The notes under the pieces are model-generated. The model was not told where the DNA came from. It did not search any database and was given only the letters and a program-made list of their open reading frames with translations. Position numbers and translations under genes: made by a program. Of a DNA stretch of 64,000 nt, positions 58,101 to 64,000 are shown one piece after another (position 1 is the stretch's first letter; every line of letters begins with the position of its first letter). Source of the stretch: Maribacter arenosus (GTDB lineage Bacteria > Bacteroidota > Bacteroidia > Flavobacteriales > Flavobacteriaceae); the NCBI RefSeq assembly GCF_014610845.1, contig NZ_JABTCG010000001.1, positions 930,001-994,000 of the forward strand. The letters run 5' to 3'.

Positions 58101-60682
58101 AAGGTATAGGTGCCCGCCACTGATAGATTACTAAAAGTTCTTCCAGATCGGGGACCGATTGGTGGGCCTGAAGGAGGTGTTAAGGTATAACTATAGGTTC
58201 CCCAACCCCCTGTAGCATTGGCCACTACCCTGCCTCGATTGTTGTTGGCACAACTCATGGGTGTAACAACACTGGTGCTCAAGTCTATTGGTGCCGCTTG
58301 TTGGATATCGAATGAAGCGGTATCGGTACATCCCGTATCGGCATCGGTAACGATAATAGTATAGGTGCCCGCGCCTGAAGGAGGCAATACAACTTCCAAA
58401 TCATTTTGCGGACCTCCAGAGAAAAGTCCACCATTGATATCCCAAGTATAGTTATTGGCGAAACCATCGATCAAAAAGGTTCCCGAACCATCGGTAGCTC
58501 CATCACAAACTTTTAGATCACCACCTGATTTAACCCTAGCCCTAATGGAGCTGATTTGGGCTGGAATAAACGCCTCGGTATAGGTGCAATTATTGGCATC
58601 TGTTATTTGGAAAATATAGGAGGTATTGGTACTCAACCCTATAAAAGTATCGCTAGCCCCGTTATCGATGATAAGGGGGCTTATTACCGAATAATTGGTA
58701 ATTGGGGCATTACTGGTGGGTGTCAATTGTACATCCGAAGTCCCTAATGAACAATTAATGTTGCTTTGCACAAAGGTAAGATCCGTCGGTGGATCAACAT
58801 CCAATATGGTAATGGGCGTCAATTCCAATCGGCATCCTCCTCCATCTTCGATCATAGGGGTATAGGTACCCGTTGACAGATTAGGATACGAAGTGATTCC
58901 TGTAAAATTCAATCCGTCAATACTAAACACATATCCACTACCAGATCCTCCTGTAAAAGGACCGACAAAATCTATCTGACCTCCATTGACCCCTCCGCTT
59001 CCATCACATGTGCGGTCGGAAATCTTGGTTGCAGAACCTGAAATTACACCAACACTGGAAACCGTTACATCAGGCAAGGGCATTGTACATTCAAATCCTC
59101 CTTGTTGGTATCGTACTTCCAATTGGTTATAGAGTGTACCAGCGGGGGTAGCTGGGACTGAAATCTCAGAAGTAGTCTCCCAAGGGTCAGAACTATTCAC
59201 CCTAAATGAGAGGTTGTAACCACGCGCATCGGAAACATTGAAATTGATTTTCGCACCTCCATTGGAGCAAGTACCATCCGTTCCACTAGCTGATACCACT
59301 GGCGGTAGTAATGTTTCGACACTAGCCGATGCGGTAATCGTACAATTATTACTGTCGGTAATTAAAAAATTATAGGTACCGGCACTTGTTACCGTATATG
59401 TGGTAGTACCCGTATAAGAAGGTTGTGAAGGGCCGCCATTTACGGTAAATGTATAAGGTGCGGACCCACCGGAAGTATCAACGGTAATATCAACATCCGA
59501 AATAATATTGGGGGCAATAGAACACCCAAAGCTACTATTGACCTCTGTTGAGGCATCAAGGGGCGACAATCCATTCCCTATTACAATAGGGTTGCCAGAA
59601 TCATCCAAACTTTCCCTTGGAGGGTCTATACCATTCAAAGGATCTCCAGTACATTGTTGTGTCTCGACCTGTACGGTATACGTACCAAAACCTACCGCTG
59701 AAAAGGTATAAGGATTTGTAGAAACAAAGGCCGTAAACTCTTGGGCAACACCATTCTCATCCAATAAAGTGTACTTATAAGGACCAGGAACATTGTTCGC
59801 AGTTACCGTTATCGACCCTGTTTGTCCAAAACACTGGGCATCAACAAAGGTGACCCCTATATCAATGTCCAATTGATTAATGGTTATGGGTGCATAAGGA
59901 TATTCGCAAGCGTCAGGTGTATTCTGTAAACGTGCTAAAACGTTATAGGTGCCCGGAGTTAAATTATTAAATATAGGGCCTTGCCATGGGCCAAAACCAC
60001 TACCATTGTCAATACTGAATTCATATGCGCTTGAAAGATTCGTAATTTGAATCCTTCCCGGTACCCCACAGATGTAATCCTGCTTTACAAACGTCTGGGT
60101 AATCGTACTTTTCTTTACTTTGAAGTAATAATATGGGCCTGATCCGTTTGCCCGAACCCTGAATTCAGCACCAGTGGTAGAGGGAATAGTGCTTGCATCA
60201 ATAGTGAAATTTTGTGAGGTACTGATTTGGGTATAGCACGAATTATTGGTATCTGGACAATCCTCGTTGATATCCGCAGAACAAGATCCTCCTAAAACTT
60301 CCCAGGATACCGAACCAAAAGGTCCACCTGCCAAGGAGACTACCCTATCATCGGAATCACCGCAAAGATTGAATCTTGCGACCGTACTTCCGTCGTTGGG
60401 ACACCCTACCTCTTCATCAGCTCCCTGAATGATGGTCATGAACATGGGTAACGGAGCCATCGCCGTTGCCGTTTTATAATCCTCAACAATAATTGGGGTA
60501 ACATCTAAAACTGCACTTTCGGATGACGACTTTGAAATTTCCGGGGAAACAGCTTCCTTAATAGCTTCAGAAATCCCGGCCAACACATTGTAGTCGTGAT
60601 TGGCAATAGCCGAAGTACAAACTGCTGAAAGTAGTACCAGCAATAAGGCATACAAAATATGCCGTGGGCTTTTTGGGAGCAT
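52148..60682 (-). CDS. Giant SprB-like repeat adhesin with T9SS type B sorting domain
   Basis: A 2844-residue secreted protein. A signal peptide (about 1-27) is followed by some 25 to 30 irregular immunoglobulin-like SprB/PKD-type modules of about 75-100 residues. Each has a cysteine near its start and the pattern PYxYT...L..G.Y.V.V.D..GC; examples are GGWGTYSYTL and LAAGSYEILIQDENGC. The C-terminal ~85 residues form a CHU_C/type B sorting domain with NFFTPDGDNNNDVW, KIYDRYGRVV and PTGDYWYVV, ending in FTLYR. SprB-like proteins are exported by the type IX system and carried along the cell surface during gliding, or act as adhesins. It is monocistronic. No SprC/D-like or PorP partner lies next to it. 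Confidence 0.93.
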   Translation of the reverse strand: MLPKSPRHILYALLLVLLSAVCTSAIANHDYNVLAGISEAIKEAVSPEISKSSSESAVLDVTPIIVEDYKTATAMAPLPMFMTIIQGADEEVGCPNDGSTVARFNLCGDSDDRVVSLAGGPFGSVSWEVLGGSCSADINEDCPDTNNSCYTQISTSQNFTIDASTIPSTTGAEFRVRANGSGPYYYFKVKKSTITQTFVKQDYICGVPGRIQITNLSSAYEFSIDNGSGFGPWQGPIFNNLTPGTYNVLARLQNTPDACEYPYAPITINQLDIDIGVTFVDAQCFGQTGSITVTANNVPGPYKYTLLDENGVAQEFTAFVSTNPYTFSAVGFGTYTVQVETQQCTGDPLNGIDPPRESLDDSGNPIVIGNGLSPLDASTEVNSSFGCSIAPNIISDVDITVDTSGGSAPYTFTVNGGPSQPSYTGTTTYTVTSAGTYNFLITDSNNCTITASASVETLLPPVVSASGTDGTCSNGGAKINFNVSDARGYNLSFRVNSSDPWETTSEISVPATPAGTLYNQLEVRYQQGGFECTMPLPDVTVSSVGVISGSATKISDRTCDGSGGVNGGQIDFVGPFTGGSGSGYVFSIDGLNFTGITSYPNLSTGTYTPMIEDGGGCRLELTPITILDVDPPTDLTFVQSNINCSLGTSDVQLTPTSNAPITNYSVISPLIIDNGASDTFIGLSTNTSYIFQITDANNCTYTEAFIPAQISSIRARVKSGGDLKVCDGATDGSGTFLIDGFANNYTWDINGGLFSGGPQNDLEVVLPPSGAGTYTIIVTDADTGCTDTASFDIQQAAPIDLSTSVVTPMSCANNNRGRVVANATGGWGTYSYTLTPPSGPPIGPRSGRTFSNLSVAGTYTLSVEDSEGCTTTFNFDLTPLNAPTISLDAAASDFCYVPGTGATIAVTSTAGTAPLASHEYRVNGGSWQAAPNFTGLNPGSYSVEVRDSNNCRDNINVTINPQLRVYTNIVSEIPCGGAPGQIRVIVAGGYTAGAGTKQYEVSSDNGVTFSGPVPLTSTNFIYDTTTPGDYVFRVVDNEGCTADSSPVNLAPPISLLPPTLEIFPVSCGNVANGRVVITPDATDGIPPYEINFNNLGFSDQRSFSNLAVGTYPVVIRDARGCEYNGTVDILLDSTPPPDSNVSEIQAVCSTTVVSGGIRINSVTDGTPDFSFVIEDLLGNQITRQDNVGLGALPLDITDPALIPGDYRVITVDAYGCIDEDFVTITTNEVVITPIPPPVPIICDDTGFTYAVSVSGGSGSYEIKLEHQPAFYPLNNTPGANDHTFSNATDGIQYGVAYTVDVRDLVTGCIYQQEIPPIEGPSLLDVTASSNPAACFPNPDGEILYSITGFIIGDQLRIELLDEQTGLRIDLEPSVTTTTDPHTGSYFTPAGDYQIIVTNLTDTCTDASAVTIDQNLPAIDILDLTPANCNADGSITVQGRGGDGGPYTYAFMPQGNIPAGTDYGTETTFFGPAGDYDVYVMDSSGCSSFAIASIIPIDAAPLITTNVDNQCIVTSTSFDITVSVPNTVDTPLFTLGGDSQYGVLNGLVYEYTFNVSSPGDYIVDVVDANGCTGQNTARVYEFLSVSVSFTSAPTCLAADGILTATVNGGSGTTYNYELQDGVGTYIDDNTTGVFSGYGSGQYQVVVTDTETLCTATDTIDLIAAVPPLITAEIPRDISCYNVNDGGLDIILDPTSIVDTPIEFILTNTDTSTEVTRNNTGSFSNLPEANYQVEVLTPRGCSALSAIHFIDNPEDFAITASAPPFTCENGANRYSSTIITVAVDPSNPGTVGSGYQYSITGFTNYQSSDTFEIVDNGSTQTITVYAIDGNGCQTTFDLPPIDPPGDITSTITEVDPLNCRDDERVRIQVIGTTDFTVSTISVAPVTPVTNTAGNDYVDIYLPAVGDYIFEVTDNIGGCTYPMPVHTVIEPISPTVVISEAKAVSCFVPGNDGELFIEVSDYVGMYTYNVYSSSDPGKTTVLATGSFDTNNFPDINGDPARITGLTGGNFFVEVVSDELPFCSGDSNSATIRTPNGPLQVDAIEVGNTGCNDDTGQIEAIGQGGWDGSPYDYRLLVSSDGGATYPTELVAFSNTRIFTNLPSGDYQVEIRDVEGCTDTFEINLPPVPQIDAGIREPLSLQCPGGNNAVLEAYDPTSGDIITAIAGATGGYPGAGYNYRLLYLNSNDNTDIASASGLQNTPTFIGASGGFISEGWYAIEVSSSFDCLFVTEPYYVDPPPPVRPKLVQTRVPGCGGLGEIRLTIENPDPLFTYEYLALENGVPVGIYTDMTGTSELFPGVAGITYQFDVRKKNALNICPAVTSNGITMTDATGITLLPNQPDDISCASELDGRIESFINGGVGDNQFYLYDGDPIDAFSPSASASLIRGPQDYGTFEGLDAGSTYYIAVTSGINCSDIAGPFEIVRPEPILFNATPIPVSCFGDEDGAIQIEVTSGGVGLIQFAIEPHFNEFFSDPSNPGSYTFEELAAGSYEILIQDENGCFEKQTLTVTEPDEINIDNVSTTPETCIGYADGTAQLSISGGTPFVDPVTMVSYYETMLVGPNSDGSEVFARNDSLYFDGLIGGETYIVFVQDANMCGTDTLIPIEIGVDLTAETIVQYGCEGIFPNSTVSVEMQDSSLLPRLLFSLDVDDVNQADTQTTWGDLPAGDHTVYIYHENGCTSFEEFTLESYDPLTISAVKTGPNELTATADGGFGGYEYFFQGESYGSENVYTTNESTTVTVRVVDQNGCVAIVTVPFEFTGMLEIPNFFTPDGDNNNDVWAPKNREFFPNIEVKIYDRYGRVVAILDQILNWDGNYDGSPVPTGDYWYVVNANDKSKIRYVGHFTLYR

Positions 60683-60745
60683 AGGTTAAGTCAGTTTTGG
60701 CAAGAATATCCTAGAATTGGGGATTAAGTATATTCTTTAGCGTAA

Positions 60746-60777
60746 TTGTTTAAACTTATATTTTCTATTTATCTTTA
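60746..60777 (+). promoter_or_regulatory. Candidate promoter for sugar dehydrogenase
   Basis: TTG at 60746-60748 and TATCTTTA at 60770-60777 resemble the Bacteroidota -33 and -7 elements (consensus TTTG and TAnnTTTG) with 21 bases between. The start codon follows 43 bases after the -7-like element. Confidence 0.3.
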
Positions 60778-60820
60778 GGCCGAAAGCCTTTCATATAATA
60801 TTTAATTTTAACGTCAAATT

Positions 60821-61942
60821 ATGAAAAATAGTATTATATACTTCTATTTATTCGTTGTAACGCTTAATTTATCATGCGCCCAGGATGCTGAAAATAAAGT
60901 AAATACGCCTAATGAGGTTCCTTTTTCCGCTGAGCTTTTCGTCGATGGACTCCAAATTCCATGGGCAATGGCTTTTCTCCCAGATGGTAGTATGCTGATT
61001 ACCGAAAAATCCGGTAGTATCATTCATTTTAAAGATGGACAAAAAACATCTGTGGCCAATGTTCCTCCAGTATATGTTAGGGGACAAGGCGGTTTGCTGG
61101 ATATATTTTTACATCCTGATTACAAGAACAATGGTTGGATTTATTTTACATACGCTTCCGAGGAAGGGGATGAAAAAGGAGGGCACACAGCTTTGATGCG
61201 TGCAAAGCTAAAAGATAATGCTCTGGTAGACAATGAATTACTTTATAAGGCGGGTCCAAATACAACCAAAGGCCAACATTTTGGCTCACGCATTGCCTTC
61301 GATAATGATGGATACCTTTATTTCTCCATCGGTGAACGTGGAGCGCGCGATGAAAATCCTCAGGACATCACTAGGGATGGTGGTAAAATCTATAGATTGA
61401 ATGATGATGGAAGTATTCCTGAAGACAACCCTTTTGTAGGTGAAGAAGGTACAAAAACGGCCATTTATAGTTATGGACATCGGAATCCACAAGGTTTGGT
61501 AAAACATCCGGAAACCGGTGAAATCTGGGACCATGAACATGGCCCTAAGGGTGGCGACGAAATCAATATCATCGAGAAAGGGGCCAATTATGGATGGCCT
61601 GTAATAACTTATGGGATTAACTATAGTGGAACCCCGATTACCGATAAAACCGAAATGGAGGGAATGGAACAGCCTATTTATTATTGGGTACCTTCCATCG
61701 CCCCGAGTGGGATGGCCTTTGTAACTTCTGACAAATACCCTGATTGGAAGGGAAGTTTACTTGTTGGTTCCCTGGCATTTCAATATTTGGAACGATTGAC
61801 CTTGGAGGGTACCAAAGTTGTCAATCGTGAGAAATTGTTGGAAGATATGGGAAGGGTCCGCGATGTACGCCAAGGACCTGATGGATTTATTTACGTGGCT
61901 ATAGAAGGGAAAGGAATTTATAGATTGACACCAAAATCCTGA
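60821..61942 (+). CDS. PQQ-dependent sugar dehydrogenase (soluble aldose dehydrogenase-like) lipoprotein
   Basis: A 373-residue six-bladed propeller enzyme. The lipobox LSC ends at Cys19. The family pattern is clear: PWAMAFLPDGSMLITEKSG in the first blade, GQGGLLDIFLHPDY, then YGHRNPQGL and WDHEHGPKGGDEINII, which line the PQQ and sugar pocket in soluble glucose dehydrogenase and YliI-type enzymes. It oxidises aldose sugars on the cell surface or in the periplasm, passing electrons to a cytochrome. A cytochrome c gene begins seven bases downstream. PQQ biosynthesis genes are absent here, so the cofactor may be taken up. Confidence 0.93.
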   Translation: MKNSIIYFYLFVVTLNLSCAQDAENKVNTPNEVPFSAELFVDGLQIPWAMAFLPDGSMLITEKSGSIIHFKDGQKTSVANVPPVYVRGQGGLLDIFLHPDYKNNGWIYFTYASEEGDEKGGHTALMRAKLKDNALVDNELLYKAGPNTTKGQHFGSRIAFDNDGYLYFSIGERGARDENPQDITRDGGKIYRLNDDGSIPEDNPFVGEEGTKTAIYSYGHRNPQGLVKHPETGEIWDHEHGPKGGDEINIIEKGANYGWPVITYGINYSGTPITDKTEMEGMEQPIYYWVPSIAPSGMAFVTSDKYPDWKGSLLVGSLAFQYLERLTLEGTKVVNREKLLEDMGRVRDVRQGPDGFIYVAIEGKGIYRLTPKS

Positions 61943-61949
61943 TCGATTT

Positions 61950-62351
61950 ATGAAGCAATTGGTTCTTACCTATTTGGTAGGTATTTTATGTGTTGGAATA
62001 ACACTTGGTCAGGATTTAGAACTTGAAGAAAGCATACAACGCGGCAGTGAGATATATATCGATTTCTGTATTACTTGCCATAAGGGCGATGGGAAAGGTG
62101 TAAAATATACATTTCCGCCTTTGGCCCAATCGGATTATCTACTGCAAAATCGAGAGGCGAGTATTAGAGGAATTAAATACGGTAATGATGGGGAAATGGT
62201 CGTAAATGGGGTTACCTATAACAATACAATGGACCAAATGGGATTGGATGACGAGGAAATTGCCGATGTTATGAACTACATTTTGAATTCTTGGGGCAAT
62301 TCTTCTAACGAACGGGTCACAATCAAGGAAGTGGAAGCGGTGACAAAATAG
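61950..62351 (+). CDS. Periplasmic cytochrome c
   Basis: A 133-residue exported mono-haem cytochrome c. A signal peptide spans about 1-20. The haem-attachment motif C-I-T-C-H lies at residues 40-44, followed by GDGKG, and the likely methionine ligand is in the YNNTMDQMG segment. Its start is seven bases after the sugar dehydrogenase stop, so the two are translated from one transcript. The natural reading is that it accepts electrons from the dehydrogenase and passes them to the terminal oxidase. It ends four bases from convergent murQ. Confidence 0.93.
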   Translation: MKQLVLTYLVGILCVGITLGQDLELEESIQRGSEIYIDFCITCHKGDGKGVKYTFPPLAQSDYLLQNREASIRGIKYGNDGEMVVNGVTYNNTMDQMGLDDEEIADVMNYILNSWGNSSNERVTIKEVEAVTK

Positions 62352-62355
62352 CCGT

Positions 62356-63168
62356 TCAATGACCTTCCGCATCTAAGGCCTTCTTTACCGAGCCATGTTT
62401 TTTGAGCAATAGTTCTGCCTCGTTGTAATCTACACCCAATCCTTCAACCAAATATCGGGTACCTCGGTCTACAAGTTTTGTATTCGTCAATTGCATATTC
62501 ACCATTTTATTGCCCTTTACACGTCCTATTTTTATCATCAAAGCCGTGGTAATCATGTTTAAAACAAGTTTTTGGGAAGTACCACTTTTCATGCGTGTAC
62601 TTCCCGTAACAAACTCTGGGCCTACACTTACTTCAATCGGGATGTCTGCAACAACGGCTAAAGGGGATCCTGGATTATTGGTAATACCTGCAGTGAGCAA
62701 TCCATGTTTCTTTGCCTCTTCCAGTCCACCGATGACATAAGGGGTTGTGCCTGAGGCGGCAATACCAACAATTACATCATTTTTGGTTACTTCATACTTT
62801 TTTAAATCAAGCCAAGCTTGGTTCTTGTCATCCTCTGCATTTTCGACAGCCTTTCTGATAGCGGCATCCCCACCAGCAATCAATCCTATCACGCGATCAT
62901 AGGGCATACCGAAAGTGGGAGGGATTTCGGAAGCATCCAAAATACCAAGTCTTCCACTGGTCCCCGCTCCTATATAAAATAATCGTCCTCCTTTCTCAAA
63001 ACGTTCAACCAACGCATTGACTAGTTTGGTAATCTGCGGAATGACGAGAGCGACAGCTGCTGCAACCTTTTGATCTTCATTATTCATATTTTCAAGAATT
63101 GAAGATGTCTCCATGGCCTCTAAATGGTCATAATTAGAAGGGGTTTCGGTAATCTTTTCATACTTCAT
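62356..63168 (-). CDS. murQ: N-acetylmuramic acid 6-phosphate etherase
   Basis: MurQ cleaves the lactyl ether of MurNAc-6-phosphate to give GlcNAc-6-phosphate and D-lactate in peptidoglycan recycling. The 270-residue protein is a SIS-domain enzyme of usual length. IGAGTSGRLGILDASEIPPTFG is the family signature and STRMKSGTSQKL a second one. ATG 63168 gives the normal N-terminus; ATG 63174 and TTG 63183 are alternatives, and the last would overlap the upstream gene. It follows the DeoR-family gene by about 11 bases, so that protein may regulate it. Confidence 0.95.
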   Translation of the reverse strand: MKYEKITETPSNYDHLEAMETSSILENMNNEDQKVAAAVALVIPQITKLVNALVERFEKGGRLFYIGAGTSGRLGILDASEIPPTFGMPYDRVIGLIAGGDAAIRKAVENAEDDKNQAWLDLKKYEVTKNDVIVGIAASGTTPYVIGGLEEAKKHGLLTAGITNNPGSPLAVVADIPIEVSVGPEFVTGSTRMKSGTSQKLVLNMITTALMIKIGRVKGNKMVNMQLTNTKLVDRGTRYLVEGLGVDYNEAELLLKKHGSVKKALDAEGH

Positions 63169-63179
63169 AGTCATAAATA

Positions 63180-63929
63180 TCAAATAAGATGGACATTGTT
63201 ATTCCTAAAAAGTTTCAGTTGGTCATCATCTGGCGACAACTCCGTGATCATGGTATTAATGGCGTTCATATCACACGTTTTGTACCTATGTCTTGAATTC
63301 AATTTTTCGGATATGCACAAAAGTACCGTTTTTTTCGAGGCCTGCACAACAGCTTTTTTAACTTGTACGATATCCCAATCGAACTCCGTGAGTCCATACG
63401 AAGCATCGACGTAACCCGTACCTATAAAACTATAATCTACTTTGATTTCAGAAAGTGTATGGGTGGGGGTGGACCCTATTGCCATTTGTGGTTCTTTGGA
63501 TATCGTACCTCCAATGAATATAACATCCACATTGGGCTTACTGTTCAATTCCATGGCCACTGGCAGACTTAATGTAAAACAGGTTAATTTTAAATTCGCA
63601 GGGATAATTCGCGCCAATTCCATGCACGTGGTACCCCCATCAATAAAAATGACACCTTCATTCTTAAGCAAAGATGCTGCTTTCTCCGCAATGGTTATTT
63701 TTTGGGAAAGGGCATAGATATTGGTATTTCTGGTACTACTACTGGTGAATCCCAAAGAAATGGCTCCCCCGTGTACTTTTCTTAATTTATTCTCCTTGTC
63801 CAATTCTTTGACATCCCTACGTGCCGTATCGATCGAAACATCCAATATCTCCGCGATATCGGTAAGCAAGATCCTATTGTGCAATTCAACCTGGGACAAT
63901 ATGGCCTGATGGCGCTCTTCTTTTAACAT
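63180..63929 (-). CDS. DeoR/GlpR-family transcription regulator
   Basis: A 249-residue repressor from ATG 63929; ATG 63938 is equally possible, and the open frame reaches the window edge. An N-terminal winged helix contains LTDIAEILDVSIDTARRDV and RKVHGGA, which are diagnostic for the DeoR family. The C-terminal DeoRC sugar-phosphate-sensing domain shows IFIDGGTTCMELA, FIGGT and FIGTGYVDASYGLTEFD. It probably senses a phosphorylated amino sugar. Its gene is directly upstream of murQ in the same direction, which suggests control of MurNAc or GlcNAc catabolism. The effector is inferred. Confidence 0.9.
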   Translation of the reverse strand: MLKEERHQAILSQVELHNRILLTDIAEILDVSIDTARRDVKELDKENKLRKVHGGAISLGFTSSSTRNTNIYALSQKITIAEKAASLLKNEGVIFIDGGTTCMELARIIPANLKLTCFTLSLPVAMELNSKPNVDVIFIGGTISKEPQMAIGSTPTHTLSEIKVDYSFIGTGYVDASYGLTEFDWDIVQVKKAVVQASKKTVLLCISEKLNSRHRYKTCDMNAINTMITELSPDDDQLKLFRNNNVHLI

Positions 63930-64000
63930 AAATCTCATTCTTGATAGCACAAAGATAACAAAAGTATTTAATTGCAATTTTATTCCGTTTTTAAAATATT

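Overview
The window is an ordinary chromosomal segment of a marine-type member of the Bacteroidota, most likely family Flavobacteriaceae. Supporting this are a SusC/SusD pair, a type IX secretion (type B) sorting domain on a giant SprB-like adhesin, a bacillithiol synthase (BshA), a MurQ etherase, an AT-rich genome with TAnnTTTG-type promoter elements, several TTG/GTG starts and almost no Shine-Dalgarno sequences. I see no rRNA, tRNA, CRISPR array, transposase or phage gene.

Layout. (1) 1-8977, plus strand: the end of a surface-polysaccharide locus. It holds a cut-off glycosyltransferase, wecB-wecC (UDP-ManNAc and UDP-ManNAcA synthesis), then an AT-rich block of six tightly packed genes (FkbH-like HAD protein, acyl carrier protein, MaoC-type hydratase, SDR reductase, KAS III-like synthase, second acyl carrier protein), then a PglD-like acyltransferase. 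The six-gene block looks like a dedicated small-acyl pathway serving the glycan and is the best candidate for an undescribed system. (2) 9017-10810, minus strand: a metallophosphoesterase and an orphan ATP-grasp ligase. (3) 10972-22056, minus strand: envelope and housekeeping genes: OmpA-like protein, a lipoprotein behind bshA, a GH3/serine-hydrolase fusion, a conserved small protein, a two-gene HdrDE-like iron-sulfur module, an MCE protein and a SPOR-containing amidase, with lptD divergent at 22189. (4) 25155-31228: ridA and a glycolysis island. It has two phosphofructokinases with different phosphoryl-donor signatures, class I aldolase, GAPDH and a GlcNAc-kinase-like ATPase. (5) 31386-40975: tamB divergent from tsaD, followed by tfoX-like, rsmE, DUF4159, AI-2E-family and methyltransferase genes. 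(6) 41321-52024: a polysaccharide-utilisation region with SusC, SusD, a 1109-residue FG-GAP/UnbV lipoprotein, a sulfatase and an esterase. (7) 52148-60682: a 2844-residue T9SS-exported adhesin. (8) 60821-63929: a PQQ-type sugar dehydrogenase with its cytochrome c, then a DeoR-family regulator with murQ.

Themes. Cell-wall recycling genes (NagZ-like fusion, amidase, GlcNAc-kinase-like protein, murQ) are scattered through the window. Carbohydrate capture (SusCD, sulfatase, esterase, sugar dehydrogenase) sits at the right end and central carbon genes in the middle. Functional calls rest on motifs read by eye; no database search was possible.
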